Source of the DNA: a bacterium
Lineage (GTDB): Bacteria; Patescibacteriota; Minisyncoccia; UBA6257; GWB1-50-10
DNA: 43,232 bases
Assembly (NCBI GenBank): GCA_030647415.1
Contig: JAUSKB010000012.1
Location: forward strand, 1-43,232
Direction: 5' to 3'
The position numbers were made by a program, and so were the translations under genes. Within the stretch, counting starts at the first letter, position 1, and every line of letters starts with the position of its first letter. The notes below the pieces were generated by a model. The model was not told the DNA's origin. It ran no database searches and saw nothing but the letters and a program-made list of their open reading frames with translations. Below are positions 15,524 through 25,323 of this stretch, piece by piece.

Positions 15524-18476
15524 AATTGCGGATAGTGAGGGTGACGCCCGCGCTCCGGGCGACATTCCCCGCCGCATCCCGCGCGACGGCCTGAAGCGTG
15601 TGGTTCCCGTTGTCGGTTTTTGTGGTATCCCAGACGACGGAGAAGGGCGCACTCACGTCCTCCGCCCCGAGGTTCGTGCCGTCGAGCTTCCACTGGACGC
15701 CCGCGATGGCGACATTGTCGGTGCCGGTCGCGGACACCATGAGCGTGCCGGTCGCGGCAAGCGGGAGTGGGAGAATGCGGATGGTAGGCGCCGAGGTGTC
15801 GGGCACCGTGAGCACATTCAAAACCGAGATTGAAACTGGATTCGAGGTTGCCCTATTTCCGCCTGCGTCGCGAATGAGGGCCGTGATGCGGTGGATGCCG
15901 TTCGTGGTCACCCGGGTGTCCCAGACAAGAGAAAATGGCGGCTTCGTGACCTCGTTCATGAAATCCGTTCCGTCGAGGCGGAATTGAACACCGAGAACCC
16001 CGCGGTCGTCATTTACCACAACGACGAGCGTCGTCGTGCCCGTAAGCGCATCACCTGCCGAAGGTGCTGTGAGGAAGATGGTCGGCGGCGCAAGGTCCGG
16101 CGGGAGCGGCACATTTTGCACCGGTACGGTAATTGGAACGGTACGCGCAACATTTCCTGCCGCGTCACGGGCAACCGCGATGATGGCGTGCCCACCATTC
16201 TCCGTCATTCGGGTGTCCCAGACGACCTCATAGGGCGCGCTCATATCTTCCGCGCCGAAATTCGTGCCGTCGAGTTTGAACTGAATGCTGACAACGCCGA
16301 TAGTATCAGTCGCGGTCGCGCGAAACGTCGTTGTTGCTATAAGCATTACTCCCGCCCTCGGCGCGATGAGCGCCACCTGGGGCGGCGTACGGTCAGTCGA
16401 GGTAGCGGTCTGTACACTCGCCGCATTCCGCACCGACGCGGTTACGATACCGGACCGTCCCACATTCCCCGCCGCATCCCGCGCAACAGCCTGGAGCGTG
16501 TGGTTCCCGTTGTTGGTCTTCAGGGTATCCCAGACGACGGAGAAGGGCGCGCCAGTGTCTTCCGCGCCGATACTCGTGCCGTCGAGCTTCCACTGGACGC
16601 CTGCGATGGCCACATTGTCGGTGCCGGTGGCGGACACTATGAGCGTGCCGGTCGCGAAGAGCGGGAGGGGGAGGATGCGGATTGAGGGGGCCGAGGTGTC
16701 GGGCACCGCCGTGACATGCTCCACACGGACCGTGATGGCGGCCGAGGTAAAAACGTTCCCCGCCTTGTCCCGCGCAACCGCCTGAAGCGTATGCGAACCG
16801 TTGTCGGTCTTCCGGGCATCCCATTGAACGCCCCACGGAGCGCTCGTGTGCTCGCTCCCGATGTTCGTGCCGTCGAGCTTGAATTGGACGCCGACCACCG
16901 CGATATTGTCCGTCGCTGTCGCGGTCACGATCGTCGCCGTCGCGATGGGCGAAAACGTTTTCGGCCCCGTGATCGCCGCGAAGGGCCGGACCGTGTCAGG
17001 CACGGGAACGGTGTTGCCGACCGAGACGGGCACCCCCGCGCTTCGCGCGACATTCCCCGCCGCATCCCGCGCAACCGCCTGGAGCGTGTGGTTCCCGTTG
17101 TCGGTCTTCAGCGTCTCCCAGGACACCGAGAATGGTGCACTGGTGTCTTCCGAACCCAGATTCGTGCCGTCGAGCTTCCACTGAACGCCTGCGATGGCCA
17201 CATTGTCGGTGCCGGTCGCGGACACTATGAGCGTGCCGGTCGCGAAGAGCGGGAGGGGGAGGATGCGGATTGAGGGGGGTACGATATCGCGCGAAACAAA
17301 GATAGTAACCGGCGTTGACGTCGCGCTGTTCCCCGCGCGGTCGGTCGCGCGCGCGAAGAGCGTGGAGGTGCCGGAAACGCCGCTCGTACTCCAAACAAAC
17401 TCGTAGGGCGGCTCCGTTTTCGAGCCGAACGAACGGTTGTTCGCGTACACCTCAACTCGGGCGACACCTCCGCCGACCGGTCCGCCGGCTGGCGGATCGG
17501 TCGCAATCACGCGGACGGTCGTTAATCCTAGCACCGTGGACCCGGTCTGGGGCGAGGCGATAGAAACCGATGGCGGTGTGCGGTCCGCTACCGTGGTGGT
17601 CGCCACGCGGTTCTCCACGAACACCGAGACGTCCTGGCTTAAGGTCCGATTCCCGCTCCGATCCTGTGCAACGGCGGTGAGGGTATGCCGCCCATTCGAC
17701 GAGCTCGCCATATTCCACCGTACCGAAAACGGCGATGTGGTGGCTTCGCGCCCGAGGTTTGTACCGTCCAGTTTGAACTGGACGCCAGCCACCGCGATGT
17801 TGTCCGTTGCCGCCGCCGTGACGGCAACGGTGCCGGTAACCGTCGTCCCGCCACGGGGGGCGGTAATGAAAACGGTCGGCGGTACGGTATCGAGCGTGGT
17901 CGATCCGCCGGCTATCGGCGGTGGCCCGATGACCGGCTCGCCCACAAATCGCACCTCATCAAGTTGCCAGGTATGCGTGCCATCACCGCCGCTCACAAAG
18001 ATTTTGGTCGCGGCGAATGTCGCAGGTAAACCGAACTCGGGAATCGAGACGGCGACCGCGGTCCATACGTCGGGCGGAACAGTTCGACGAACGAGCGGCG
18101 AGACACCCTGCGAGCCCTGGAGGACGACGGCAACGGTCATGCTCCCGCCCGAAGGACGGACGGCGAACTCGAGCGCTCGGTACCGATCCACACGGACCGG
18201 CGCAAGCGTGGTGAAACCGACCGCGCCCCACGGGTCGGTCGTCGCCCGAATCGAGCGGGTCCCCCGGTAGGGGGATGTACTGTACGAGACATCGAACGCG
18301 CCGCCGAACGCCGTGTTGAACCAGCCTGCCGCGATGGTGTCGCTGTAGAGCGGGAGCAGTACCGGCGGTGGCGGCGTGAGCGCCATAGTCGTCGGGAGCG
18401 CCGAAAGCGCCACTAGGAGCGCGACGACGAGTGTCGTACCCGCGACGCCCATGTATTGTCCATACCGCGATTCCAT
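15522..18476 (-). CDS. Large secreted protein with repeated bacterial Ig-like (Big_7-type) domains
   Basis: About eight ~90-aa repeats of the form DTxxPxIxIxxP...GTxxVxAxATDNIAVAGVQxKLDGTNxGxExTxxPFSVxWDTxxTxNGxHTLxAVARDAAGN. Likely start MESRYGQYMGVAGTT... at 18476. Confidence 0.88.
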   Translation of the reverse strand: MESRYGQYMGVAGTTLVVALLVALSALPTTMALTPPPPVLLPLYSDTIAAGWFNTAFGGAFDVSYSTSPYRGTRSIRATTDPWGAVGFTTLAPVRVDRYRALEFAVRPSGGSMTVAVVLQGSQGVSPLVRRTVPPDVWTAVAVSIPEFGLPATFAATKIFVSGGDGTHTWQLDEVRFVGEPVIGPPPIAGGSTTLDTVPPTVFITAPRGGTTVTGTVAVTAAATDNIAVAGVQFKLDGTNLGREATTSPFSVRWNMASSSNGRHTLTAVAQDRSGNRTLSQDVSVFVENRVATTTVADRTPPSVSIASPQTGSTVLGLTTVRVIATDPPAGGPVGGGVARVEVYANNRSFGSKTEPPYEFVWSTSGVSGTSTLFARATDRAGNSATSTPVTIFVSRDIVPPSIRILPLPLFATGTLIVSATGTDNVAIAGVQWKLDGTNLGSEDTSAPFSVSWETLKTDNGNHTLQAVARDAAGNVARSAGVPVSVGNTVPVPDTVRPFAAITGPKTFSPIATATIVTATATDNIAVVGVQFKLDGTNIGSEHTSAPWGVQWDARKTDNGSHTLQAVARDKAGNVFTSAAITVRVEHVTAVPDTSAPSIRILPLPLFATGTLIVSATGTDNVAIAGVQWKLDGTSIGAEDTGAPFSVVWDTLKTNNGNHTLQAVARDAAGNVGRSGIVTASVRNAASVQTATSTDRTPPQVALIAPRAGVMLIATTTFRATATDTIGVVSIQFKLDGTNFGAEDMSAPYEVVWDTRMTENGGHAIIAVARDAAGNVARTVPITVPVQNVPLPPDLAPPTIFLTAPSAGDALTGTTTLVVVVNDDRGVLGVQFRLDGTDFMNEVTKPPFSLVWDTRVTTNGIHRITALIRDAGGNRATSNPVSISVLNVLTVPDTSAPTIRILPLPLAATGTLMVSATGTDNVAIAGVQWKLDGTNLGAEDVSAPFSVVWDTTKTDNGNHTLQAVARDAAGNVARSAGVTLTIRN

Positions 18477-18525
18477 CACGTGTTCAGTATACCTCGCGGC
18501 AACATCGGGAACACGTCGAGCCCTG

Positions 18526-21500
18526 CTACTGCGGGTTCGCAACAAAGTACGGGTCGAGCGGCCAGGGCAATGCTCTACTCAATTGGGGTGTTGGCGTACC
18601 GCACCCACCAGGTAAGCCAATCCAATAATCTAGATAATTGAATTGACAATCTGCTACATTAATACCTTTTAAAAGTATCCAGCTATACCCCGAATTTTCA
18701 TATCTTTGAGCTGCGGAGATGTATCCGCTGGCGGTGCCCTCGGGATTGGCTCGACACTCGGCATCAGTTGCGTTGCACTCTTGCGCCTCGGTCATGAATA
18801 TCGGCCTCGCCTGTCGAAGTCCCGACACGAGCCCAAACTGCGTGCCATAGATGTGGAACCCGGCGCTGGCGTTGGAATAATCGATGCCACCGGTATTTAT
18901 CATCTGATCGCGGTTAGGGGAATTCAGGTCTGGAACGCTCCACAGAATAATATGGGTGTTCGGCGCAAGCCCCCTGATGAGCGCGTACATGCGTTGCTCG
19001 TACGCGGGGAGGCGCGGGTGCGCATATCCGGTTCCGGTCGGCTCGTTGGTGATTTCATAGATGACGTGCGGTTCGTTCTTGTACCGTGCGGCCACTACCG
19101 TCCACCAGGCAATTGGGTCCGCTTCTGTTTCGTCCCATCCACCCAATGGGTGATAATCAATGATGGCGTAGAGGCCGGTTGCTTTTGCGTTTGCCACCGC
19201 GGTATCAAGCAGGGGCAGTACCTCATTCAAGGTGACACACCGATTCGTACATCCGCCGGAAACATTCATTGGTGGACGGTAGGCCAGCAAGCGAACTGCG
19301 TTAAAGCGGTACTTCCGCGACATATTCTTATACCAATTAATGTCGTTGATGCGTCCAGTATTCCATGATGTCATGAGCAGGTGGTCGCCGCGGAGTAAAG
19401 AGCCATTGTCCGCCACCACGGTGTTGTTCACAATTCGCACGCGCCCGCGTACTCCTGAAGCCACCACACCCACCGTCAAGGTTGCGGCGTTGCTCACTAC
19501 GGTTGGTCCTGGAGTGTTGGTGACCCTCACCCGGTACTGCACACCGTTATCACCCTGAACAATGGGTGGCGTGGTGTACGTGGTACCTGTGGCACCGAAT
19601 ATATCCCCGCCATTCTTCTGCCACTGGTAGGCGAGGGGCATGCGGCCTGTGGCGGTTACCGAAAAAGTGGCGGTCAAGCCGACCGGCGCCGTCTGGTTCA
19701 CCGGATGGGTCGTAATAGCTGGGGCACCGGAAGAGACAGTGAGCGACGCCGGGTTCGAGGTAATACTGCCGCCGCCGTTCGAGACGGTTACCGTGTAGGA
19801 GCCGGCGTTCGTTGCCTGGGCGTTCGTGATGGTGAGTGTGTTCGAGTTCGTGCCGACGTTTCCGCTGTCCTTCTTCCACTGGTACGAAGGCGCCGGGGTC
19901 CCCTGGGCCGTCACCGAGAACGTCACCGTGTCTCCCACGTAGGCGCTCTGGCTCTGCGGCTGGGTCGTGATCATCGGCGGCTCCGGCGCGTTCGGGTCGC
20001 GGAGTCGAATCCAGTTTAGGTTGCCGACCCAACCCGTCGAGCCGTTCGAGTCCATGGCGACCCGCACGATGTGCTGGCCCGCCGTGAGCGTGACGCCCGG
20101 CCTCGACAGGGTCTGCCACGACTGCCACCCGCCCGTGCTTGGTATCGTGATGGCGCCGGTCTTGTCCATGCCGTCCACCTCGACGTGGAAGTTGCCGCCC
20201 GGACCGTTCGAGGCGACGCGGGCCTCAAGTGTGTACGTGCCAGCGGTGGTGACGTTCACGGCATACTCGAGCCATTCTCCCGCGCTTATCCAACCCACGG
20301 TGTATCCGCCGCCAGTGTCAGAGGTTGATTCAATGTCGACACCCGTCGTCCGGAACTGTCCACCCTGGTTCGACGTATTCACGTCATGGTACGCGACGCC
20401 CTCTCCGCCCTCGTCGAAGTTCTCGGCCTGGATGGTTCCGGGGATCGGCGCCGGCGTGCCGCCATACGGTGTCTGGGTGCCGCCCCCCGCCGGGTTCACC
20501 GTCAAGGTCGCCGCGTTCGAGGTGATACTGCCGGCGGCGTTCGAAACGGTTACCGTGTAGGAGCCGGCGTCCGTTGCCTGGGCGTTTGTGATGGAGAGGG
20601 TGTTCGAGTTCGTGCCGACGGTCACGCCGTCCTTCTTCCACTGGTACGAGAGGGGCGCGGTGCCTGTCGCAATCACAGAGAAGGCGGCGGTCTGGCTAGC
20701 CGAGACAATCTGGGGCTGGGGATGAACCGTAATGGTGGGAGCAGATTGAGTCACTGCACTAACTGTGAGCGTCGCGGCAGACGATGTGGCAATCCCAAGG
20801 CTATTCCGAACAACGAGACGGAATTGCGTGCCACTGTCCGCAAGGGTTGTGGGGGGAGTCGTATATACAGGTTGATTCCCGTAACTCAGTATGTTCATGA
20901 AACCGGTTGGCGTTCCCTTCTGCCACTGGTATGCCAGTGGCGTGACGCCCTGCACAACCGTGGAAAAGGTGGCTGTCTGGCCTGCTTGAACGGATTGATT
21001 CTGGGGATTTTGGACGATGCTGGGGTAGGTGGATGTGGCGGGAATGACAGTCAGCGTGGCGATGACTGAAACGGCAAACCCGTTGAAATTCGAGGCGGTG
21101 CAGCGGAACCGAGCCCCGTGATCGCTCGAGGACGCGCTCAAGAGCGAGTATTCCTGGTATGTCTGCCCCGGGAGATCTCGGAACTCGCCGCTCGCGTTAG
21201 AACGCTGCCACTGTCGGAGCGGCTGCGGACTGCCCACCGCGTAGCAATCGAAGCTGGCCATCTGTCCCAACGCGACCGTGAGGTCGAGTGGTGGACTCAT
21301 GAAACCCGGAGCGATGGTTCCCGAGTTCTGGCGAATGAACAGTCTTGATGAGTTCGAGGGGACGGAACCTTTGTTGTTCCGAACGACGACGCGAAGAATT
21401 TTCTTGTCGTCTTGCTGGGTCGAACTTGAGATTGTATATACCGAGGCGGTCGCTCCGGGAATGTCCGCATAGAATCCTCCCACACCAAGCACTTGCCACT

Positions 21501-22710
21501 GGTACGCGAGCCCTCCCCCACCAGCAGAAACCATGAAGGTCGCGGGTTGGTTTTCATCTATTATCTGATTCTGAGGATGGGCAGTTATGAAGGGAATGGT
21601 CGATGTCGACGCCCCCGATGTCACCGTGAGCGTCGCCTGGTCCGAAGTTGCGCTCCCCCGGCTGTTCGTGGCCACACAGCGGAACTGGGCACCGGAGTCG
21701 GCGATCGTCGTGGCCGGCGTCGTGTACGAGGCCGAGACGGCGCCGGCGATGTTCACGCTCCCCTTCTGCCACTGGTACGTCGGGGTCGGGTTTCCGGAGG
21801 CGGCACAGGTGAAGGCGGCGGGCTCTCCGACCGCGACCGTCTGGTTCGCGGGCTGGGTAGTAATGACGGGGGTGACGGTCGGCACAGCACCAACTGCCAC
21901 CAGATACTCGCCTGCCGACCAGCCGTCGGGCGCCGCGACGTAGTCGACGCGCCACCAGGTGTACCCGTCGGCGGCCGTGGGACCGCCCACGACCACGCCG
22001 TGGTTGCCGGCCGACTGCCTGCCGAGCAAGGGACTCGAGAGCGACGGCGAGGAGCGTACGCCGAGGTTCACGGTGGTCTTCACCTGGCTACCGACGCCAA
22101 TCACCCCGCCCCCGCCTGCCGGATTCATCGTCAAGGTCGCCGGGTTCGAGGTCACGCTTCCCTCAACATTCGAGATGGTCACGGTATACGTGCCGGCATC
22201 CGATTGCTGGGCGTTCGAGATCGTGAGGGTCGCGCCATTCGTCCCCACGTTCACGCTCCCCTTCTGCCACTGGTACGAGAGGGGTTGTGTGCCCTGGGCG
22301 GAGACGGAAAAGGCGGCGGTCTGGCCGGCGGTGACGGTCTGGGATTGGGGCTGGACGGTGATGGTGGGCGCGGTGGAGATCGGGCCTCCCGAGACGAGCA
22401 CGAGGTACGCCCCCGCTGACCAGCCGTCGGGCGCCGCGACGTAGTCGACGCGCCACCAGGTGTACCCGTTCGCAGACACCGGGCCTTCGAGAATGGTACC
22501 CTGCCGCCCCGTCGCCTGGCGGCCGAGGAGAGGGCTCGAGAGGAATGGGGTTGCACGCACGCCGAGGTTCGCGGTGGTCTTCACCTGGCTACCGACGCCA
22601 ATCACCTGGGCGTCGGCAGTCTGGTTCAAAACTCCGACCGTGAGTGCTCCGAGGAGTAGGGCCACTGCGAGGAAAACAGGCAGGACCCACGAACGCGAGA
22701 CTGGTTTCAT
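18526..22710 (-). CDS. Giant secreted protein: SH3-like repeats, Ig-like domains, CBM6-like module, C-terminal GH5-like glycoside hydrolase
   Basis: Two NLGVRATP/SSP..GYTWWRVDYVAAPDGWSAGEYL SH3-like units; repeated TITVQPQSQTVTAGQTAAFSV...; AENFDEGGEGVAYHD...GEWLEYAVNV (CBM6-like); YRFNAVRLLAYRPP..., IIDYHPLGGW, VIYEITNEP (GH5-like). Start MKPVSRSWVLPVFLAVALLLGALT at 22710; upstream ORF extension is antisense to a tRNA. Confidence 0.85.
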   Translation of the reverse strand: MKPVSRSWVLPVFLAVALLLGALTVGVLNQTADAQVIGVGSQVKTTANLGVRATPFLSSPLLGRQATGRQGTILEGPVSANGYTWWRVDYVAAPDGWSAGAYLVLVSGGPISTAPTITVQPQSQTVTAGQTAAFSVSAQGTQPLSYQWQKGSVNVGTNGATLTISNAQQSDAGTYTVTISNVEGSVTSNPATLTMNPAGGGGVIGVGSQVKTTVNLGVRSSPSLSSPLLGRQSAGNHGVVVGGPTAADGYTWWRVDYVAAPDGWSAGEYLVAVGAVPTVTPVITTQPANQTVAVGEPAAFTCAASGNPTPTYQWQKGSVNIAGAVSASYTTPATTIADSGAQFRCVATNSRGSATSDQATLTVTSGASTSTIPFITAHPQNQIIDENQPATFMVSAGGGGLAYQWQVLGVGGFYADIPGATASVYTISSSTQQDDKKILRVVVRNNKGSVPSNSSRLFIRQNSGTIAPGFMSPPLDLTVALGQMASFDCYAVGSPQPLRQWQRSNASGEFRDLPGQTYQEYSLLSASSSDHGARFRCTASNFNGFAVSVIATLTVIPATSTYPSIVQNPQNQSVQAGQTATFSTVVQGVTPLAYQWQKGTPTGFMNILSYGNQPVYTTPPTTLADSGTQFRLVVRNSLGIATSSAATLTVSAVTQSAPTITVHPQPQIVSASQTAAFSVIATGTAPLSYQWKKDGVTVGTNSNTLSITNAQATDAGSYTVTVSNAAGSITSNAATLTVNPAGGGTQTPYGGTPAPIPGTIQAENFDEGGEGVAYHDVNTSNQGGQFRTTGVDIESTSDTGGGYTVGWISAGEWLEYAVNVTTAGTYTLEARVASNGPGGNFHVEVDGMDKTGAITIPSTGGWQSWQTLSRPGVTLTAGQHIVRVAMDSNGSTGWVGNLNWIRLRDPNAPEPPMITTQPQSQSAYVGDTVTFSVTAQGTPAPSYQWKKDSGNVGTNSNTLTITNAQATNAGSYTVTVSNGGGSITSNPASLTVSSGAPAITTHPVNQTAPVGLTATFSVTATGRMPLAYQWQKNGGDIFGATGTTYTTPPIVQGDNGVQYRVRVTNTPGPTVVSNAATLTVGVVASGVRGRVRIVNNTVVADNGSLLRGDHLLMTSWNTGRINDINWYKNMSRKYRFNAVRLLAYRPPMNVSGGCTNRCVTLNEVLPLLDTAVANAKATGLYAIIDYHPLGGWDETEADPIAWWTVVAARYKNEPHVIYEITNEPTGTGYAHPRLPAYEQRMYALIRGLAPNTHIILWSVPDLNSPNRDQMINTGGIDYSNASAGFHIYGTQFGLVSGLRQARPIFMTEAQECNATDAECRANPEGTASGYISAAQRYENSGYSWILLKGINVADCQFNYLDYWIGLPGGCGTPTPQLSRALPWPLDPYFVANPQ

Positions 22711-22824
22711 TGCTTCTATAATACCATAATATCCCCTCAAAAATTTATACACGCGGGGGCTACCTTGCCTGTGCCCGCACCGAGCCCTTTTCACCCGCCC
22801 GCCGTTGGGGTATGTTAGAAATGC

Positions 22825-22896
22825 GCCAGGGTAGCTCAATGGTGGAGCAGGGCTTTCATAAGGCCAAGGATGTGGGTTCGAATCCCGCCCCTGGTA
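22825..22896 (+). tRNA. tRNA with CAT anticodon (Met or lysidine-modified Ile2)
   Basis: GCCAGGG/CCCTGGT acceptor; GCTC...GAGC D-arm; TTCATAA anticodon loop; GTGGGTTCGAATCCCGC T-arm. Confidence 0.8.
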
Positions 22897-23193
22897 CAAA
22901 ATAGCCCCGCCTTGGCGGGGTGCCGTTTTGTGACTAGGGGGAGCGAGGCAAGTAACCCCTAGGTTGTAGGTTCGAATGTACCATTACTGACGGCCGTGGC
23001 TAATGGTACATCTTCCCTGTTTGTCCAAGAGCGAAGCGATTGGTGGACAAACAGCCCCGTAAACGGAATTGCGTTTTGTGACCACGAGGTGCGTTCTCGT
23101 AAATAAAACGGGAACAATCTCGCAGTAAGGCGGGATCACCCCTGGTACCAGTAGCAGAACTGTATACCGTACTAGGTGCGCCGTTCTGGTAGT

Positions 23194-23655
23194 ATGATTT
23201 CAATGACCACCGACCAGCAACGGAAAATTGTTTCGATCGCCCGGTCATTCATCGGCGTCCCGTACAAGTACGGAGCGACGCCGGAGGAGGCGCCTCGCAC
23301 GTTCGACTGCTCCTCGTTCACCCAATACTGCATGAAGCAGGTCGGTATTAACATTCCGCGCTCGAGCATCCTTCAGGGTGCAGACGCGGGCGGCGTCGAA
23401 ATCGAGTTGGCTCAAAATTACTCAAACTTAGAACCCGGCGACCTTGTCTTCTTCCGCGGCCAGCGCGGGTACTACCATGATTCGCTTTTCCCCGGCAGAG
23501 AGCTAACGTACATCGGGCACGTCGGTATCTACGCGGGCAACGGAAACATCGTTCATTGCCACCATATCCATAAAGACTCTGGCGTGCACGAGGAATCAAT
23601 TGAGCGACTCTCGCGTGATCCCCGGTATTGTCCGGCGCTCGTGCGACGCTTTTAA
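23194..23655 (+). CDS. NlpC/P60-family cysteine peptidase
   Basis: ARSFIGVPYKYGATPEEAPRTFDCSSFTQYCMKQVGINIPRSS, GDLVFFRG, HVGIYAGNGNIVHCHH. Confidence 0.9.
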   Translation: MISMTTDQQRKIVSIARSFIGVPYKYGATPEEAPRTFDCSSFTQYCMKQVGINIPRSSILQGADAGGVEIELAQNYSNLEPGDLVFFRGQRGYYHDSLFPGRELTYIGHVGIYAGNGNIVHCHHIHKDSGVHEESIERLSRDPRYCPALVRRF

Positions 23656-24228
23656 ATGAACCACAAACGAGCGGCGAGCTCGCTCCCCCGCTATTCGCAA
23701 TTTCTCGACGTCCGCGAACCGCCGTGGCGCCGCCGCGCCTGCGGCGTCGTCGCGCTCATGACCGTCATAGACGGCTATCAACCGCTCCCCGCTCGGTCCG
23801 CGGCCGCGCGCGCGAGCGTGCTCATCCGTACGGGAGTGCAGATAGGCGCCTACGACCCAGAGCACGGCTGGCGACACGCGGGACTTGTTCGACTCGCCCG
23901 CGCCCGCGGATTCCGCGCGCGGCGGTTCGACTGGACGGAATATTCGCCGGCACAGGCGATGCGGCTCCTCGGCGAGCTGCTTAAGACCGGACCGATCATC
24001 GCTTCCCTGTACCGTAACCTACTGCCGGGGACGCCCGGCCACCTCGTCGTGGTGACACATATGAACGCCCGCACGGTGCGGTACCACGACCCGGACTCCA
24101 AGAGTCGGGAACGGGTGAAACGCACAGCGTCGCTCGCTCGGTTTCGAAACGGATGGAAGCAACGTGGCATCGTGGTGCGCCCCGTTCGGCGCGCATTGCG
24201 CACCAGGGCGCAGCTTGATACACTCTAA
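23656..24228 (+). CDS. C39-like cysteine peptidase family protein
   Basis: RRRACGVVALMTVIDGY (catalytic Cys context), PGHLVVVTHMNARTVRYHDPD (His/Asp region); immediately follows the NlpC/P60 gene. Confidence 0.75.
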   Translation: MNHKRAASSLPRYSQFLDVREPPWRRRACGVVALMTVIDGYQPLPARSAAARASVLIRTGVQIGAYDPEHGWRHAGLVRLARARGFRARRFDWTEYSPAQAMRLLGELLKTGPIIASLYRNLLPGTPGHLVVVTHMNARTVRYHDPDSKSRERVKRTASLARFRNGWKQRGIVVRPVRRALRTRAQLDTL

Positions 24229-24235
24229 AAGCGTT

Positions 24236-24313
24236 GCGGGCGTAGCTCAGCCTGGTTAGAGTGTCCCCCTGTCACGGGGAAGGTCGTGGGTTCAAATCCC
24301 ATCGCCCGCGCCA
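24236..24313 (+). tRNA. tRNA-Asp (GTC)
   Basis: GCGGGCG/CGCCCGC acceptor, CCCC-CTGTCAC-GGGG anticodon arm, GTGGGTTCAAATCCCAT T-arm, encoded CCA. Confidence 0.95.
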
Positions 24314-24368
24314 CCGAGCAGAAACCGGTCGCCTGAGGCGACCGGTTTCTTGTTCCCTATTTACTACT

Positions 24369-25049
24369 ATGCAAGGCGTCATACTCGCCGCCGGCCGCGG
24401 GACCCGTATGGGTCCGTTGACCGACACCACTCCCAAACCGCTCCTCACGGTCCGCGGCAAGCCGCTCCTGTACCACCTCGTCGCCTCGCTTCCCCGGAAA
24501 ATCGATGAGCTTATTATCGTGACCGGATACCTCGGCGACCAAATCCGGGAGTACTGCGGCCCCCGGTTCCACGGCCGGCCGATTACCTACGTGACGCAAA
24601 AGGAGCATTTGGGCACCTACCACGCGCTCGAGCTCGCGCGCGCGCATATCGGACACGCGCCGTTCGCGCTCTTTTTCGGCGACGACATATTCGACCTCGC
24701 GACGATTCGAAAACTCATCGAGTACCCGCTCGGAGTCGTCACCGCTCGCGCGGCGCACCCGGAGAAATTCGGTGTCGTGCACCTCGCGCCGGGAGGGTAT
24801 GTTGCCTCCATCGAGGAGAAGCCGGAGCACCCCACCTCGAACCTCGTCCTCACGAGCGCCTACGTGCTCACCCGTGACATCTTTCACTTTCCGCCAGAGC
24901 GGAACCCCGTAAACGGCGAGTACTACCTCTCCACGGCGCTCTCGAAGATGGCCGAGAAACATCCGGTAAAGGCGGTGGAGGCGAACTTTTGGTTCCCTAT
25001 CGGCACCCCGGACGACCTCGCGCACGCAGAACATACCTCTTTTGTATAA
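24369..25049 (+). CDS. Sugar-1-phosphate nucleotidyltransferase (NTP_transferase family)
   Basis: MQGVILAAGRGTRMGPLTDTTPKPLLTVRGKPLL, FFGDDIF, EEKPEHPTSNLVLTSAYVL. ORF upstream of 24369 overlaps tRNA-Asp and is not coding. Confidence 0.93.
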   Translation: MQGVILAAGRGTRMGPLTDTTPKPLLTVRGKPLLYHLVASLPRKIDELIIVTGYLGDQIREYCGPRFHGRPITYVTQKEHLGTYHALELARAHIGHAPFALFFGDDIFDLATIRKLIEYPLGVVTARAAHPEKFGVVHLAPGGYVASIEEKPEHPTSNLVLTSAYVLTRDIFHFPPERNPVNGEYYLSTALSKMAEKHPVKAVEANFWFPIGTPDDLAHAEHTSFV

Positions 25050-25237
25050 GATAAAGGACAAAAGATTATCCTTTAAAAAGGAAAGGGAGTTCTTTCGTGG
25101 TTCTGCCCTCCAAGTATTCGGGCAGTGTGGCGGGGCTTCGTTCAAGCGATGTGAGTATTCATGTTTTTTCTATGTTGCCTTCTTGTCGATTTTGGAAAAT
25201 GAAAAATGTGATATAATTTAAGGAAAGCGTTGACACA

Positions 25238-25296
25238 GGACTGTTGTTATGTTAGATATAGATTGGCGTTACTTCGTGTTGGAGTAACAACGGTCC
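25238..25296 (+). promoter_or_regulatory. Structured leader upstream of the NUDIX gene
   Basis: GGACTGTTGTTA/TAACAACGGTCC stem (one G-U-type mismatch) with inner GTTACT/AGTAAC; upstream TATAAT at 25212-25217. Confidence 0.45.
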
Positions 25297-25323
25297 TTTA
25301 ACAGCACAAAAGAAAGGCGAGAT

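Noticed and set aside
22711-22899. N-terminal extension MYQGRDSNPHPWPYESPAPPLS of the GH5-like gene
   Set aside because: It is antisense translation of tRNA(CAT); a real signal-peptide start lies at 22710.
24261-24368. N-terminal extension of the nucleotidyltransferase ORF
   Set aside because: It overlaps tRNA-Asp; the start at 24369 matches the family N-terminus.
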